Below are positions 53,292 to 62,219 of a DNA stretch of 64,000 nt, one piece after another. This DNA is from Bacteroidales bacterium. GTDB lineage: Bacteria; Bacteroidota; Bacteroidia; Bacteroidales; F082. The notes beneath the pieces were generated by a model. The model did no database searches and had not been told where the DNA came from. It was given only the letters and a program-made list of their open reading frames with translations. Both the position numbers and the translations under genes were made by a program. Each line of letters begins with the position of its first letter. Position 1 is the first letter of the stretch. The DNA lies in contig JAEEQP010000002.1 of the NCBI GenBank assembly GCA_016285355.1, forward strand, positions 62,001 through 126,000. Reading direction: 5' to 3'.

Positions 53292-54740
53292 TTAATTGGC
53301 TTGTTCAAACAGGCTATCCAAACTGACGGTTCTTTGGAAAACGCCGCTATGGATGCCGTATTTCAGGCCATAAGTGGTAACGAGAGTCATTTGTACGTTG
53401 TGCGTTCTGCTCACATGGTCAATCATCCATTGCAAGCGTTCGCGGAGTTTCAACTCGTAATCGCTCTTGACTTCAAACTCCGTGTTGACGAACTTCATCT
53501 CGCAAAGGTTGACCACACGGTCGGAGCGGCTGATAATAAGGTCGATTTGCATCCCTTTTTGTCCGTCCATGCCGCGCATTGTCCATGCGGCATTCTCCGA
53601 ACTGACACCGCCCACACCCAAAGCAGTTTTGATTTGTCCGACGTGGCTCAAGCAAGCGTTTTCGAAGGCTCGTCCCCGCCATGGGTTGAGTGAGGGATGG
53701 TTCTCGTTGTCGCGCCAGAAATGCTCGCCGCGCCCGCGTCCTTCCACTTGGTCGAGGTAGAAGAGGCAGAAGGGGTCGATGAGGCGGTATTGCAAATCTC
53801 GTTTGCTGTTTTCGAAAGGTTTGTAGCGTTCGATGAAATCGCTGGCTTCCAAGGCATGAAGTACCTGTGAAAGTGACTTGCCGGCAACGATGCCCGTCTT
53901 CTCTGAGATTTCCTCACGGCTATACCCACTCTGGCGCTTGGCAAGGAGGCGAATGATGGCTTTGTATGGCTCTGGCGACCTGAACTGGGAGTTGAACAGC
54001 CGCTCGAACTCGTCTTTCAGTTTCGCTTTGCGGTCGAAATACAAGTTGTCGATGATTTGCGCTAAACTTAAGCCAGGTTGCACATAACTCAAATACATGG
54101 GTATGCCGCCGACGGTCATGTAGAGTTGCAAAATGTCATAGCGCGAAAGGGTCACTTCTTGCGACTTCAATAGTTGCTCAGTCTCGTTTAGAGTGAAAGG
54201 CGAGAGTTGTATTTCGGCGTTTACACGGTCGTAGAGGCCACCATACGAGTTGACGAGGTTGTCTTGGATCCATGAGGTGGCTGAACCGCACACGATGAGC
54301 ATCAGATTATCCTGTCCAGCACCCCATCCATTCCAAAAATGTTCGAAAGCGGTGACGAATCCAGAGCGAGGCGTGTCCATCCAAGGCATCTCGTCGATGA
54401 ACACCACCATCCGCTTGTTTTTGTCTTGCTTTTCAAGTAGTGCAATTAAGCGGTCAAAGGCTTCCATCCATTTTTTCGGTCGCGGAGCTGGTTCGGCACC
54501 ATAGCGTATAAGGCTGGAATGGAAGGCTTCAAGTTGGGCTTCGAGCAGGTTGGCACCTTCCAACTCCAAAGGAGATACACCGGTATGGTAAAATGCAAAG
54601 TGTTCCTTGAAGAGTTCTCTCACCAAGTATGTTTTGCCCACTCTTCGGCGGCCATATACGGCTACCAATTGTGACTGCTTCTTGCGGAAGAGGCTCGTCA
54701 GTTCCTCAATTTGCTGTTTTCGTCCGATGATGTCGCTCAT
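53292..54740 (-). CDS. AAA ATPase with DUF234 nuclease-like domain
   Basis: 482 residues. The N-terminal ATPase (archaeal-type, PF01637-like) has Walker A GRRRVGKTY (K36) and a Walker B-like VVFIDEMPWMD. A winged-helix region follows (SGYSREEISEKTGIVAGKSLSQVLHALEASDFI). The C-terminal DUF234 region contains QIDLIISRSDRVVNLCEMKF, a D...ExK pattern of the PD-(D/E)XK nuclease fold. Like the ATPase at 33275 it is a lone gene of unknown role. Two large inverted repeats lie 70-170 bases upstream; the winged helix could bind them. Confidence 0.88.
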   Translation of the reverse strand: MSDIIGRKQQIEELTSLFRKKQSQLVAVYGRRRVGKTYLVRELFKEHFAFYHTGVSPLELEGANLLEAQLEAFHSSLIRYGAEPAPRPKKWMEAFDRLIALLEKQDKNKRMVVFIDEMPWMDTPRSGFVTAFEHFWNGWGAGQDNLMLIVCGSATSWIQDNLVNSYGGLYDRVNAEIQLSPFTLNETEQLLKSQEVTLSRYDILQLYMTVGGIPMYLSYVQPGLSLAQIIDNLYFDRKAKLKDEFERLFNSQFRSPEPYKAIIRLLAKRQSGYSREEISEKTGIVAGKSLSQVLHALEASDFIERYKPFENSKRDLQYRLIDPFCLFYLDQVEGRGRGEHFWRDNENHPSLNPWRGRAFENACLSHVGQIKTALGVGGVSSENAAWTMRGMDGQKGMQIDLIISRSDRVVNLCEMKFVNTEFEVKSDYELKLRERLQWMIDHVSRTHNVQMTLVTTYGLKYGIHSGVFQRTVSLDSLFEQAN

Positions 54741-54768
54741 TGTGTTCTAAATGGTTGATTTACGGCTG

Positions 54769-54776
54769 CAAAACTA
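54769..54776 (-). promoter_or_regulatory. promoter -7 box of the AAA/DUF234 gene
   Basis: TAGTTTTG on the minus strand, 29 bases before the ATG. Confidence 0.55.
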
Positions 54777-54812
54777 CGTAATAATTCTGAACCGACAAAA
54801 CATTTTTGTCCT

Positions 54813-54910
54813 TTATTTACCCACGAAACCCTATTTTCACCATTTCGTGGGTAATTAGCCGCTTCTTATTTACCCACGAAACGATATTTTTTCATTTCGT
54901 GGGTAATTTA
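54813..54910. repeat. two directly repeated inverted repeats upstream of the AAA/DUF234 gene
   Basis: Each unit is about 45 bases with arms TTACCCACGAAA and TTTCGTGGGTAA around a 13-14-base centre: unit 1 at 54813-54857, unit 2 at 54866-54910, starts 53 bases apart. Four half-sites in all. They lie between the NlpC/P60 gene end (54921) and the ATPase promoter, so they could be operators for the ATPase gene or paired terminators of the NlpC gene; the lack of long T-runs favours operators. Confidence 0.8.
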
Positions 54911-54920
54911 ATTTAAAACA

Positions 54921-55688
54921 TCATGACATTCTTTTCACCACCTGCAACCGATGCGTGTGCTCATTCCGCTCCTTATTAAATATCCCCGTCTGGTCCAAAA
55001 AGTCAATGCGGACCTGCCCCGAACAATGGATAATCTGCTCGTTGCCCATGACGATGCCCACATGGGTGATGTGGCCGTCCTCCTCGCCGAAGAAAGCCAA
55101 ATCGCCAGGCTGGGTCTCTTGCAGGAAATACACCAACTCGCCTTCTTTTACTTGCTGCGAGGCGTCGCGGGGGAGAAGGAGTCCGGCCATGCGGGCGCAG
55201 ACCTGCACCAAGCCAGAGCAGTCGATACCCATCGCGGTGCGACCACCCCAGAGATAAGGGGCGTCGAGGAGTTGTTTTGCGTAATGCACCATCATTTCGG
55301 GATGGAACTCAGTGGGCATTTCAACGGCATCGGGATGCGGTTCATAGAGCGGCGTACCCAAAGTCAGGAACTTGCCTTTGTATTCTGCGACAGGTTTATT
55401 AATAAGGTAGATTTTCTTCGTCTTCAAGGCATTGAAGTCTTCCTCGCTGATTTCACAAAATTGTTTCGCCTGAATCCAGCCTTCGTAAAAAGCGTATGTC
55501 CCTGAGTCGGTCCCTGAGCCTGTCGAAGGAGTCGAAGGGCCGTTGTCTTTTCGGACGAGTACCCATTCATGGGTTCTGTCCAATACCTGATAAGTTTCAT
55601 TATAAAGCAGTTGGCTTACCATTTCGGAAGTGTGTCGGGCTTCCTTGCGCATGGCGATGGCAGATAAATTGCAGATGCCGTAGGTCAT
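54921..55688 (-). CDS. NlpC/P60 (C40) peptidase with SH3b-type domains
   Basis: 255 residues. Two N-terminal SH3-like regions (about 1-80 and 85-115) precede an NlpC/P60 domain with catalytic C157 (MGIDCSGLV), H209 (HITHVGIVMG) and H221 (IIHCSG). Such enzymes cut peptidoglycan stem peptides, typically gamma-D-Glu bonds. No signal peptide is seen, so it may act in the cytoplasm on recycled peptides, as YkfC-like relatives do. Residues about 50-64 (GPSTPSTGSGTDSGT) come from a dispersed repeat at 55498-55542 inserted into the first SH3 region. Confidence 0.9.
   Translation of the reverse strand: MTYGICNLSAIAMRKEARHTSEMVSQLLYNETYQVLDRTHEWVLVRKDNGPSTPSTGSGTDSGTYAFYEGWIQAKQFCEISEEDFNALKTKKIYLINKPVAEYKGKFLTLGTPLYEPHPDAVEMPTEFHPEMMVHYAKQLLDAPYLWGGRTAMGIDCSGLVQVCARMAGLLLPRDASQQVKEGELVYFLQETQPGDLAFFGEEDGHITHVGIVMGNEQIIHCSGQVRIDFLDQTGIFNKERNEHTHRLQVVKRMS
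55498..55542. repeat. compound TGTCGAAGGG-type repeat inside the NlpC/P60 gene
   Basis: A doubled CCCTGAG start followed by CCTGTCGAAGG and GTCGAAGGGCC. It reads in frame as GPSTPSTGSGTDSGT in a loop of the first SH3 region. Confidence 0.8.
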
Positions 55689-55831
55689 TTTCTTGTCGTT
55701 TTTGTGACCGCTAAATTAGACAACATATCGTTGCAAAACGCCTTTTTTCGTTGATTTTTTTGGAGTGATTGGAGTTTTTCTTAATTTAGCACACGATTTT
55801 CAAACCGAGGACTAATTTTAAATCATTGGTT

Positions 55832-57892
55832 ATGAGTAAAATAAATGATTTTTTCAATAAGATAAGGCACAGCTATTATACAGGGGCCAAGGTTTTTGCT
55901 TTTTTGGTGGCTATCGCGTTAGTGTGTTGGCTGATGCCGCGCACAGGCAAGTTCAAGTACGAATACCAGCTTTCGAAGCCTTGGCAGCACGAGACGCTTT
56001 ATGCGCCTTTCGATTTCCCGATTTACAAGGACAATGAAACCTTGATGGCCGAGACGGAAGCGGCAGCGGCCAAGGTGAAGCCGATTTTTGTCTTCAACGA
56101 AGAGGAGATGTCAGCCTCGCGCAATGCCTTGTATAACGCTTTTGAGGCGAGCTGGGACGACCGTGGCGGCTTCGACAAGGATGTGAACATGGATTACCTT
56201 TTTTCGGTGTACGACTCCATCGAGGACCGTGGTATCGTGGCCTACGACAACGCTACGACCAATTTGACGGCAAGTACCGAGGTGAGCGTCATCCGCAACA
56301 AGGTGATGCGCACCGCTCGTTACGGCGATTTCTACACCCTGAACGAGGCTACTGATGCCGTGGCCAACATCATGCAGCAGAACAAAAAGGGAATGAATCA
56401 AAAGGTATTGTCGGAACTGCTCAACGGGGCCCTTCGACAAAACGTGTTTTACGATGCCGAAATCACCAAGCTTGAAGTCGACAAGGCGGTGTCGTCGGTT
56501 TCACTAACTTACGGCATGGTGCAGAAAGATGAGAAAGTGGTCACGGAAGGCGAGTTGATCGATGCACACACTTACGATGTGCTGAACTCACTGCAACGGG
56601 AATACACATCACGCTCCATGTCGAGCGACGAATCGCTTCGTGTGTTGTTGAGCCAGCTTTTCCTCGTCGCGTTGATCTTTACACTGATGGGCTTGTATGG
56701 CAACAAATTGCATCATAAAGTGTTTGCCGACCTGAAGAGTCTGGTGCTTCTGCTGACCCTCATGCTGATCATCATTTTGCCGAGCTATATTTTGGTCAAG
56801 GTCGTGCCTGGACTCATCTACATGATGCCGGTGTGTCTGCTGGCCATCATGGTGGGCTCGTTCTTCAATTTGCGGCTGGCTTTTTCCACTCAGGTCTTCG
56901 CCGTCATGCTGATTTCTCTCGTGGTACCCAATCCTTTCCAATTCATTTTTATGCAGTTAGTGGCCACGGTGCTTACGGTGTTCAGCATGTCGAACACAAG
57001 GGCGCATCACCGCTTTATCCAGTCGGCGCTGTTTGTGTTTGTGGGCTATCTGTTGGTCTACCTCGCTTTCACCTTCTTGTCCACCTCCGAAGTCGACTGG
57101 TCGGATGTGTTCCTGCTGCTGATGAACGCTTTGCTCACCTTGTTGGCGCAACCGCTCATCCTCATGTTTGAGCGTATCTTTGGCGTTCCCACTTCGCTTT
57201 CTCTTCTGGAGTTGAGCAATACCAACAGTCCTTTGCTCCGTGAGTTGGCGACCACTGCACCTGGCACTTTCCAGCATTCCATCCAAGTGGCTAACCTTTG
57301 CGAAGAGGTACTATTCGAAATCGGTGGCGATACGATGTTGGCTCGAACTGGTGCTTTGTATCACGATGTGGGCAAGATAAAGAATCCGATGTATTTCACT
57401 GAGAACCAACACGGAGCGTATAGTCCGCACAACGACCTCTCAAATACCGAGAGTGCCGAAATCATCATCTCACATGTGACCGACGGCATCGAGTTGGCGC
57501 ATAAGGCGCATGTGCCCGAGCGTATCATCGACTTCATCCGAACCCACCATGGCACGCGACGCACCGATTATTTCTACATCAACGAGCAGAAGGCCCATCC
57601 CGACGAGGAGATTGACCCGACGCCATTTACCTATCATGGCCCGGCACCGTTCTCGCGCGAGACCGCTGTGCTGATGATGGCCGACAGCATCGAAGCGGCT
57701 TCTCACAGCCTTAAAGACCCCGACGAAAAGAAAATCAGCGACTTGGTCGACAACATCATCAACAAGCAGATGGAGGCGGGGCAGTTCCTCAACACCGACC
57801 TCACCATGCACGACATTGAGACCTGCCGTAAAGTGCTGAAAAAGAAGTTGATGAGTATTTATCATGTTAGGATTGCTTATCCGGAGAAGTGA
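55832..57892 (+). CDS. 7TM-HD family phosphohydrolase (PgpH-like)
   Basis: 686 residues from the ATG at 55832 (an in-frame TTG at 55826 is less likely). One N-terminal membrane helix, an extracytoplasmic 7TMR-HDED-type domain (about 55-270), seven or so membrane spans (about 275-475), and a C-terminal HD domain with H511-D512 in ALYHDVGKIKNP and further metal ligands (SHVTDGIELAHKAHVP, TMMADSIEAA-like MMADSIEAAS). In Firmicutes relatives such as PgpH degrade cyclic di-AMP; the same role is likely but not shown here. It is one of the few plus-strand genes and converges on the WbqC gene. Confidence 0.9.
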   Translation: MSKINDFFNKIRHSYYTGAKVFAFLVAIALVCWLMPRTGKFKYEYQLSKPWQHETLYAPFDFPIYKDNETLMAETEAAAAKVKPIFVFNEEEMSASRNALYNAFEASWDDRGGFDKDVNMDYLFSVYDSIEDRGIVAYDNATTNLTASTEVSVIRNKVMRTARYGDFYTLNEATDAVANIMQQNKKGMNQKVLSELLNGALRQNVFYDAEITKLEVDKAVSSVSLTYGMVQKDEKVVTEGELIDAHTYDVLNSLQREYTSRSMSSDESLRVLLSQLFLVALIFTLMGLYGNKLHHKVFADLKSLVLLLTLMLIIILPSYILVKVVPGLIYMMPVCLLAIMVGSFFNLRLAFSTQVFAVMLISLVVPNPFQFIFMQLVATVLTVFSMSNTRAHHRFIQSALFVFVGYLLVYLAFTFLSTSEVDWSDVFLLLMNALLTLLAQPLILMFERIFGVPTSLSLLELSNTNSPLLRELATTAPGTFQHSIQVANLCEEVLFEIGGDTMLARTGALYHDVGKIKNPMYFTENQHGAYSPHNDLSNTESAEIIISHVTDGIELAHKAHVPERIIDFIRTHHGTRRTDYFYINEQKAHPDEEIDPTPFTYHGPAPFSRETAVLMMADSIEAASHSLKDPDEKKISDLVDNIINKQMEAGQFLNTDLTMHDIETCRKVLKKKLMSIYHVRIAYPEK

Positions 57893-57900
57893 TTTTTTTG

Positions 57901-58048
57901 TCACAAAACTTTCAAAACCGGCAAAACACTTTTATTGGGAAAGTCGCCAACCGGCTCCTTTCCAGCCCGCCGACTTGTCGGCATAGCAACGGAGCTGGTT
58001 AGCGACGTTGCTTGAATACAAGTTTTGGAAGTTTTGTTGGTTTTGTGA
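57901..58048. repeat. 148-base nested palindrome between convergent genes
   Basis: Outer arms TCACAAAACtttCAAAAC (57901-) and a complementary stretch ending GTTTTGTGA at 58048; middle arms GTCGCCAACCGGCTCC and GGAGCTGGTTAGCGAC; an inner perfect hairpin GCCGAC-TT-GTCGGC. It fills the whole gap between the HD-protein and WbqC stop codons and probably serves as a two-way terminator, though it is far larger than the other terminators here. Confidence 0.7.
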
Positions 58049-58654
58049 TTAAAAAATCTGTTTCAAATACGTTGTTGCTTCAGGCCCTTCATTAAACACC
58101 AAATCCAAAACGCTCAAATCGGGTGCAAAAGGAAACTTCTCGCTAAACACTTGATAATAAGCAGGGAAGAGGTTGGCATCAAACGGTTTTTTAGGGCTGA
58201 AAGCCTCTCTCAAATCATTTTCAGCCTCGCGAACATAGTCCGTCGAATGTACAATGTCTTTCTTGACTTTCAGCATTTTGAGAATCGCCCGCAAGGCCGC
58301 ATCATTCAAGTCGACAAGCCGCTCAAAATGACCTTCAAAGATGGGTCTCAGGTAGTCGTAATAATGGTCGAAATAAGGCGAGGCCTTGTAAGCGGATTCC
58401 AAACAACGGCTGTGGATGTGCTGCCATGGCTCGATGGGGCTGAGAGCCATGTCCTTGGTCATGGTGTGGTTGCCGTTCACTTTGACGACAGGCACACTGA
58501 GGCTCTCCACACCGTTGGCAGTCATCACACGGCAACGGTTACGGTAGGTTTGTTTGTGATAGGTCTCGCAAACCTCAACCACAGGCTTGTCTTCGGCCAG
58601 AAAACGAGCCATGTAGCTGATACTCGGAAAGTATGCCGTACTAAAGAGGGCCAA
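58049..58654 (-). CDS. WbqC-like family protein
   Basis: 201 residues. The start is TTG at 58654: an in-frame stop lies just upstream, and the family's typical opening (LFSTAYFPSISYMARFL) begins there. Conserved WbqC features follow: ETYHKQTYRNRCRVMTANG, LSVPVV, SPIEPWQHIHSRCLESAY, and PYFDHYYDYL. WbqC proteins are found in surface-sugar clusters and elsewhere; their activity is not established. It lies 18 bases downstream of the thioredoxin gene on the same strand and is probably co-transcribed. Confidence 0.88.
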   Translation of the reverse strand: MALFSTAYFPSISYMARFLAEDKPVVEVCETYHKQTYRNRCRVMTANGVESLSVPVVKVNGNHTMTKDMALSPIEPWQHIHSRCLESAYKASPYFDHYYDYLRPIFEGHFERLVDLNDAALRAILKMLKVKKDIVHSTDYVREAENDLREAFSPKKPFDANLFPAYYQVFSEKFPFAPDLSVLDLVFNEGPEATTYLKQIF

Positions 58655-58672
58655 ATCTCAAAAACTTAATCT

Positions 58673-59110
58673 TTACTTGATCAGTCGTTCCTGAATGACC
58701 TGCCGATAACCTTCCTCCTGCATTGCCCCTACTTGCATGGTGGGCTGGCCTTCCAAAGGAATGAACAGCACCATGGGGATGCTTTTCACCTGGAATGCGG
58801 CGGCAAGCTCCTTCTCTTGGTCCACATTGACTTTGTAAATGAGCAATTTGCCTTCATATTCTTCAGCCAGTTTCTCCATGATAGGAGCCACGCGGCGGCA
58901 TGGACCGCACCAGTCGGCATAGAAATCGACGACGGCGGGAAGGCTACCTTTATATATAAAGGTGTTCGGATTGTTCTCAAAGTTCCAGACTTTTTTCAGG
59001 AACTCGTTGTAAGTCAATTGTTTTACTTTCGGTTCTTCTTTCTTTTCCTGCGCGTTGGCCGTGAAGGCGGTGGCAAGGATTGCAATAGCGATAAGGATAG
59101 TTTTCTTCAT
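58673..59110 (-). CDS. secreted thioredoxin-family protein
   Basis: 145 residues from the ATG at 59110. A signal peptide (MKKTILIAIAILATAFTANA) is followed by a thioredoxin fold with active site W67-C68-G-P-C71 and the cis-proline loop KSIPMVLFI. It should act in the periplasm in disulfide exchange, for example keeping partners reduced or helping fold the many exported proteins. The promoter -7 box is at 59132-59139. Compared with plain thioredoxin it has about 40 extra N-terminal residues. Confidence 0.92.
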   Translation of the reverse strand: MKKTILIAIAILATAFTANAQEKKEEPKVKQLTYNEFLKKVWNFENNPNTFIYKGSLPAVVDFYADWCGPCRRVAPIMEKLAEEYEGKLLIYKVNVDQEKELAAAFQVKSIPMVLFIPLEGQPTMQVGAMQEEGYRQVIQERLIK

Positions 59111-59131
59111 GTTTTTATTGATTTCTGCCTG

Positions 59132-59139
59132 CAAAAATA
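59132..59139 (-). promoter_or_regulatory. promoter -7 box of the thioredoxin/WbqC operon
   Basis: TATTTTTG on the minus strand, 22 bases before the ATG at 59110. Confidence 0.6.
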
Positions 59140-59191
59140 AGCAAAGTTTTGAAATTTTGCCTAAAATCGCTTGCTCAATCTTGTTTTTTCT

Positions 59192-59199
59192 TATTTTTG
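59192..59199 (+). promoter_or_regulatory. promoter -7 box of the duplicated-domain secreted protein
   Basis: TATTTTTG on the plus strand; the leader to the ATG at 59297 is about 90 bases. Confidence 0.55.
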
Positions 59200-59296
59200 T
59201 CCTTCACATCTCAAAAGAAGTCAGTGCGTCCAAATAGGAACGCATGCATTGCTTTCTTGTAAAGACAGAATTTATTTACACTCAAATCTTTATGTT

Positions 59297-62107
59297 ATGA
59301 AAAAGCTATTGTTTACAGCATTTTGCTTGTTCGCCCTGATGGCCACAAGCGCGAGCCTCAAGGCTCAAGAAATCACCATCAATCTCAGTCACGGCTGGAC
59401 GTGGATTAGCTACACGCGAGCCGATACCCTGACTTTCGCCGAGGCGTTGGGTTACTTCATACCAGCGAATGGCGATGTGATTAAGTCGCAAAACGGCAGT
59501 GCCTCCTTCAACAACGGACGATGGAGAGGAACCTTGCGGCAGTTCTATCCAGGCTTGGGCTACATGTATTACTCAAGTCGGACAGAACCGATTTCCTTCG
59601 TTTACACCCATGCCTACCAGCCTGAGGTGAGCACAGGAACCGTTTCTGGCATCACCACCACTTCTGCTACCGTGGGAGGCAACTTCTTGAACGACGGCGG
59701 CGCGACGATGAAGCAATGCGGCATCTGCTGGGGCACGAATGAGAATCCGACTATCAATAACAATGTCGTTTTGGTCGAGGAATTGACTACGGGCGAGTAT
59801 GCCCTGGAATTGGCGAACCTCATTCCGGGCACGACCTACCATGCCCGCGCCTTCGCCACGAACACCGTAGGCACCACATACGGCGAGGATGTGACTTTCA
59901 CCACTACGTTCGTCCTGCCCACGGTGACGACCGACGAGGCGAGTTGGGTGACCACGACGACCGCGATTGTAGGCGGACAGTTCTCCTTCGTGGGCAACTG
60001 CGTCGTCACGGAATGCGGTGTCTGCTATAGGATTGAACAAGGGGAAGAAACCTGCCTTGCCGACAGCACCAACGCCAGTCCCTTCTCGATGAACCTGACC
60101 GACCTCTTGCCCAACACCACCTACATCGTCCGTGCCTACGCGACGAACGGAGCGGGAACGGCCTACGGCGAGGAGAAAACCTTCACCACGCTTGAGGAGC
60201 CGCCTGCGTTCCCGGACGGAGCCATCGACAGCAAGTTCACCGTCAATGCGTATAACGGACAGGTGTACTTCTCGCAGGGCAATTTGCAATACATCGGCAG
60301 TGCAGCAGATCCTTACTGGAAGTTCGCTGAATACCAATGGTACCGTTTTGGAGAAACCACTGGCCAAAACAGCACGAATGAGGATGTCGACCGCGACCTA
60401 TTCGGATGGGGAACGAGCGGCTACGACCATGGTGCCAACTGCTACCAGCCTTGGAGCACGAGCACGAGTTCTGCCGACTATTACGCATACGGCAACTCTC
60501 AGTACAACCTCTACGACCAGACAGGCCAAGCTGATTGGGGCTACAACGCCATCGCCAATGGCGGCAATCAAGAGAACAGTGGCTGGCGCACACTGACCAA
60601 AGATGAATGGTATTATGTGTTCAACACACGTACAGATGCCGCATCGAAATACGGACACGGATGTGTGAATGGTGTAAACGGCATGGTTCTCCTACCCGAC
60701 GAATGGATTTTGCCCGAGGGGCTGAGTTTCACTTCGGGCAACAGCAGTTGGGCCAATGTCTACACTGCGGAGCAGTGGGTACAGATGGAGGCCAATGGCG
60801 CGGTGTTCCTGCCCGTTAGCGGCTACCGTCGTGGTACGTCACTCAATGATGTTGATTCCCACGGATGGTATTGGACGAGTTCTTACGACGGCAACAACGT
60901 GTATAATGTGAAAGTTCACAGTGGTTCTCTCAATTCGCAGCATAGCGACAACCGCTATGACGGAAACTTAGTACGCTTGGTGCGCAATACTGTAATCGTC
61001 CCGCCTTCGGTGACAACTTATAGTGTGACAGGTATCACCAATGCAACGGCGATTGTAGGTGGACAGATTACTGACTATGGTGGTGTCGCCGCAACAGAAT
61101 ACGGCATCTGCTACAGGATGGAACAAGGTGAGGAGACTTGTGTTGCCGCTAATGGAATCAACAACAATACTTTTTGGAAAAACTTGCAGGACTTGACCCC
61201 CAACACGACATACATCGTTCGCGCCTACGCTACAAACGGAGAAGGTACAAGTTATGGTGAGGAAATGAGTTTCACTACACTTGAAGAAGCCCCTACGCTT
61301 CCTCAAGGAATCATCAACGGATTGTTCACTATCAATAGCAACGATGAACAGGTGTATTTCTCGCAAGGCAATTTGCAATACACCAAATCGACCCAAACAT
61401 GGAGTTTCATGGAACACCAGTATGATGTGCTTGGGACAAATGGACAAAATGTAGGTGAGGATTATGCGAATACGGATATTGTAAGCTATTTTGGTTGGGG
61501 AACAAGCGGATGCAATTTGCGCAATACAAACACAGGTTATTACTACCAACCCTATAACACCCTCGATCCAGATGGTTCTTATTATGGTACATTAGGGGAT
61601 GACGATCTCACTGGGGATTATGCCAACGGCGATTGGGGTGTTTATAACCCTATCAGCAACGGTGGCAATGTTACTCAATCGTGGCGGACATTGTCCAAAG
61701 CTGAATGGGATTATGTGTTTGAAGGTAGGACCGATGCTTCTTCAAAGTGGGGACGTGGCAATGTTGCTGGCGTAAATGGTGTTATCTTGCTCCCTGATGT
61801 ATGGGCAATGCCTATGGGACTCACATTCATCGCTGGCCCTGGTAGTAGTTTCGATTCGAATACTTATACGGAGCAACAATGGACAGCCATGCAGACTGTA
61901 GGTGCTGTGTTTCTTCCAGCAGCAGGCTGGCGTACTGGGGCTGAGGTTTCCCATGTGAACGACTGGGTTGATTATTGGACGGTATCTTCAGAGAGTAATC
62001 GTTCCGCGTATAATGTATGGGTCACTAACGATAGTTTTTATGGAGGGCATGATAGCTCATGGCGTCATCGTGGCTATCCTGTGCGCATGGTGCGCAATGC
62101 AGAATAA
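59297..62107 (+). CDS. secreted protein with two FN3-like and two Fibrobacter-paralogue-like domains
   Basis: 936 residues from the ATG at 59297 (MKKLLFTAFCLFALMATSASLKAQ, signal peptide). A first domain reads GWTWISY ... GDVIKSQNGSASFNNGRWRG. FN3-like repeats follow (VTTDEASWVTTTTAIVGGQ ... TYIVRAYATNG), alternating with two copies of a ~250-residue domain (VYFSQGNLQY ... FGWGTSGY ... WRTLTKDEWYYVFNTRTDAASKYG ... VRLVRN). These resemble the Fibrobacter succinogenes major paralogous domain. No T9SS tail is visible: the protein ends directly after the second copy (GYPVRMVRNAE). It is probably exported to the periplasm or surface; its role is unknown. Confidence 0.85.
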   Translation: MKKLLFTAFCLFALMATSASLKAQEITINLSHGWTWISYTRADTLTFAEALGYFIPANGDVIKSQNGSASFNNGRWRGTLRQFYPGLGYMYYSSRTEPISFVYTHAYQPEVSTGTVSGITTTSATVGGNFLNDGGATMKQCGICWGTNENPTINNNVVLVEELTTGEYALELANLIPGTTYHARAFATNTVGTTYGEDVTFTTTFVLPTVTTDEASWVTTTTAIVGGQFSFVGNCVVTECGVCYRIEQGEETCLADSTNASPFSMNLTDLLPNTTYIVRAYATNGAGTAYGEEKTFTTLEEPPAFPDGAIDSKFTVNAYNGQVYFSQGNLQYIGSAADPYWKFAEYQWYRFGETTGQNSTNEDVDRDLFGWGTSGYDHGANCYQPWSTSTSSADYYAYGNSQYNLYDQTGQADWGYNAIANGGNQENSGWRTLTKDEWYYVFNTRTDAASKYGHGCVNGVNGMVLLPDEWILPEGLSFTSGNSSWANVYTAEQWVQMEANGAVFLPVSGYRRGTSLNDVDSHGWYWTSSYDGNNVYNVKVHSGSLNSQHSDNRYDGNLVRLVRNTVIVPPSVTTYSVTGITNATAIVGGQITDYGGVAATEYGICYRMEQGEETCVAANGINNNTFWKNLQDLTPNTTYIVRAYATNGEGTSYGEEMSFTTLEEAPTLPQGIINGLFTINSNDEQVYFSQGNLQYTKSTQTWSFMEHQYDVLGTNGQNVGEDYANTDIVSYFGWGTSGCNLRNTNTGYYYQPYNTLDPDGSYYGTLGDDDLTGDYANGDWGVYNPISNGGNVTQSWRTLSKAEWDYVFEGRTDASSKWGRGNVAGVNGVILLPDVWAMPMGLTFIAGPGSSFDSNTYTEQQWTAMQTVGAVFLPAAGWRTGAEVSHVNDWVDYWTVSSESNRSAYNVWVTNDSFYGGHDSSWRHRGYPVRMVRNAE

Positions 62108-62129
62108 TCCAATGAATTAGTAGGTCGTT

Positions 62130-62157
62130 GTAGAGACGGTGTGTACACCGTCTCTAC
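62130..62157. repeat. GTAGAGACG palindrome, copy near the toxin remnant
   Basis: Arms GTAGAGACGGTGT and ACACCGTCTCTAC with a two-base centre, 22 bases after the stop codon of the plus-strand secreted protein. Confidence 0.85.
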
Positions 62158-62170
62158 CGGCCAAACGACG

Positions 62171-62219
62171 AAAACCACCCGAAAATTCCGTGAAAAACGC
62201 GGAAGGGTCGGGTGGTTTT
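62171..62219. terminator. large hairpin ending convergent transcription, inside the toxin frame
   Basis: AAAACCACCCGA and TCGGGTGGTTTT pair, with an inner TTCCG/CGGAA stem; A-rich before and T-rich after, so it can stop transcription in both directions. It interrupts the YafQ coding sequence directly after WLLIWEQ. Confidence 0.75.
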
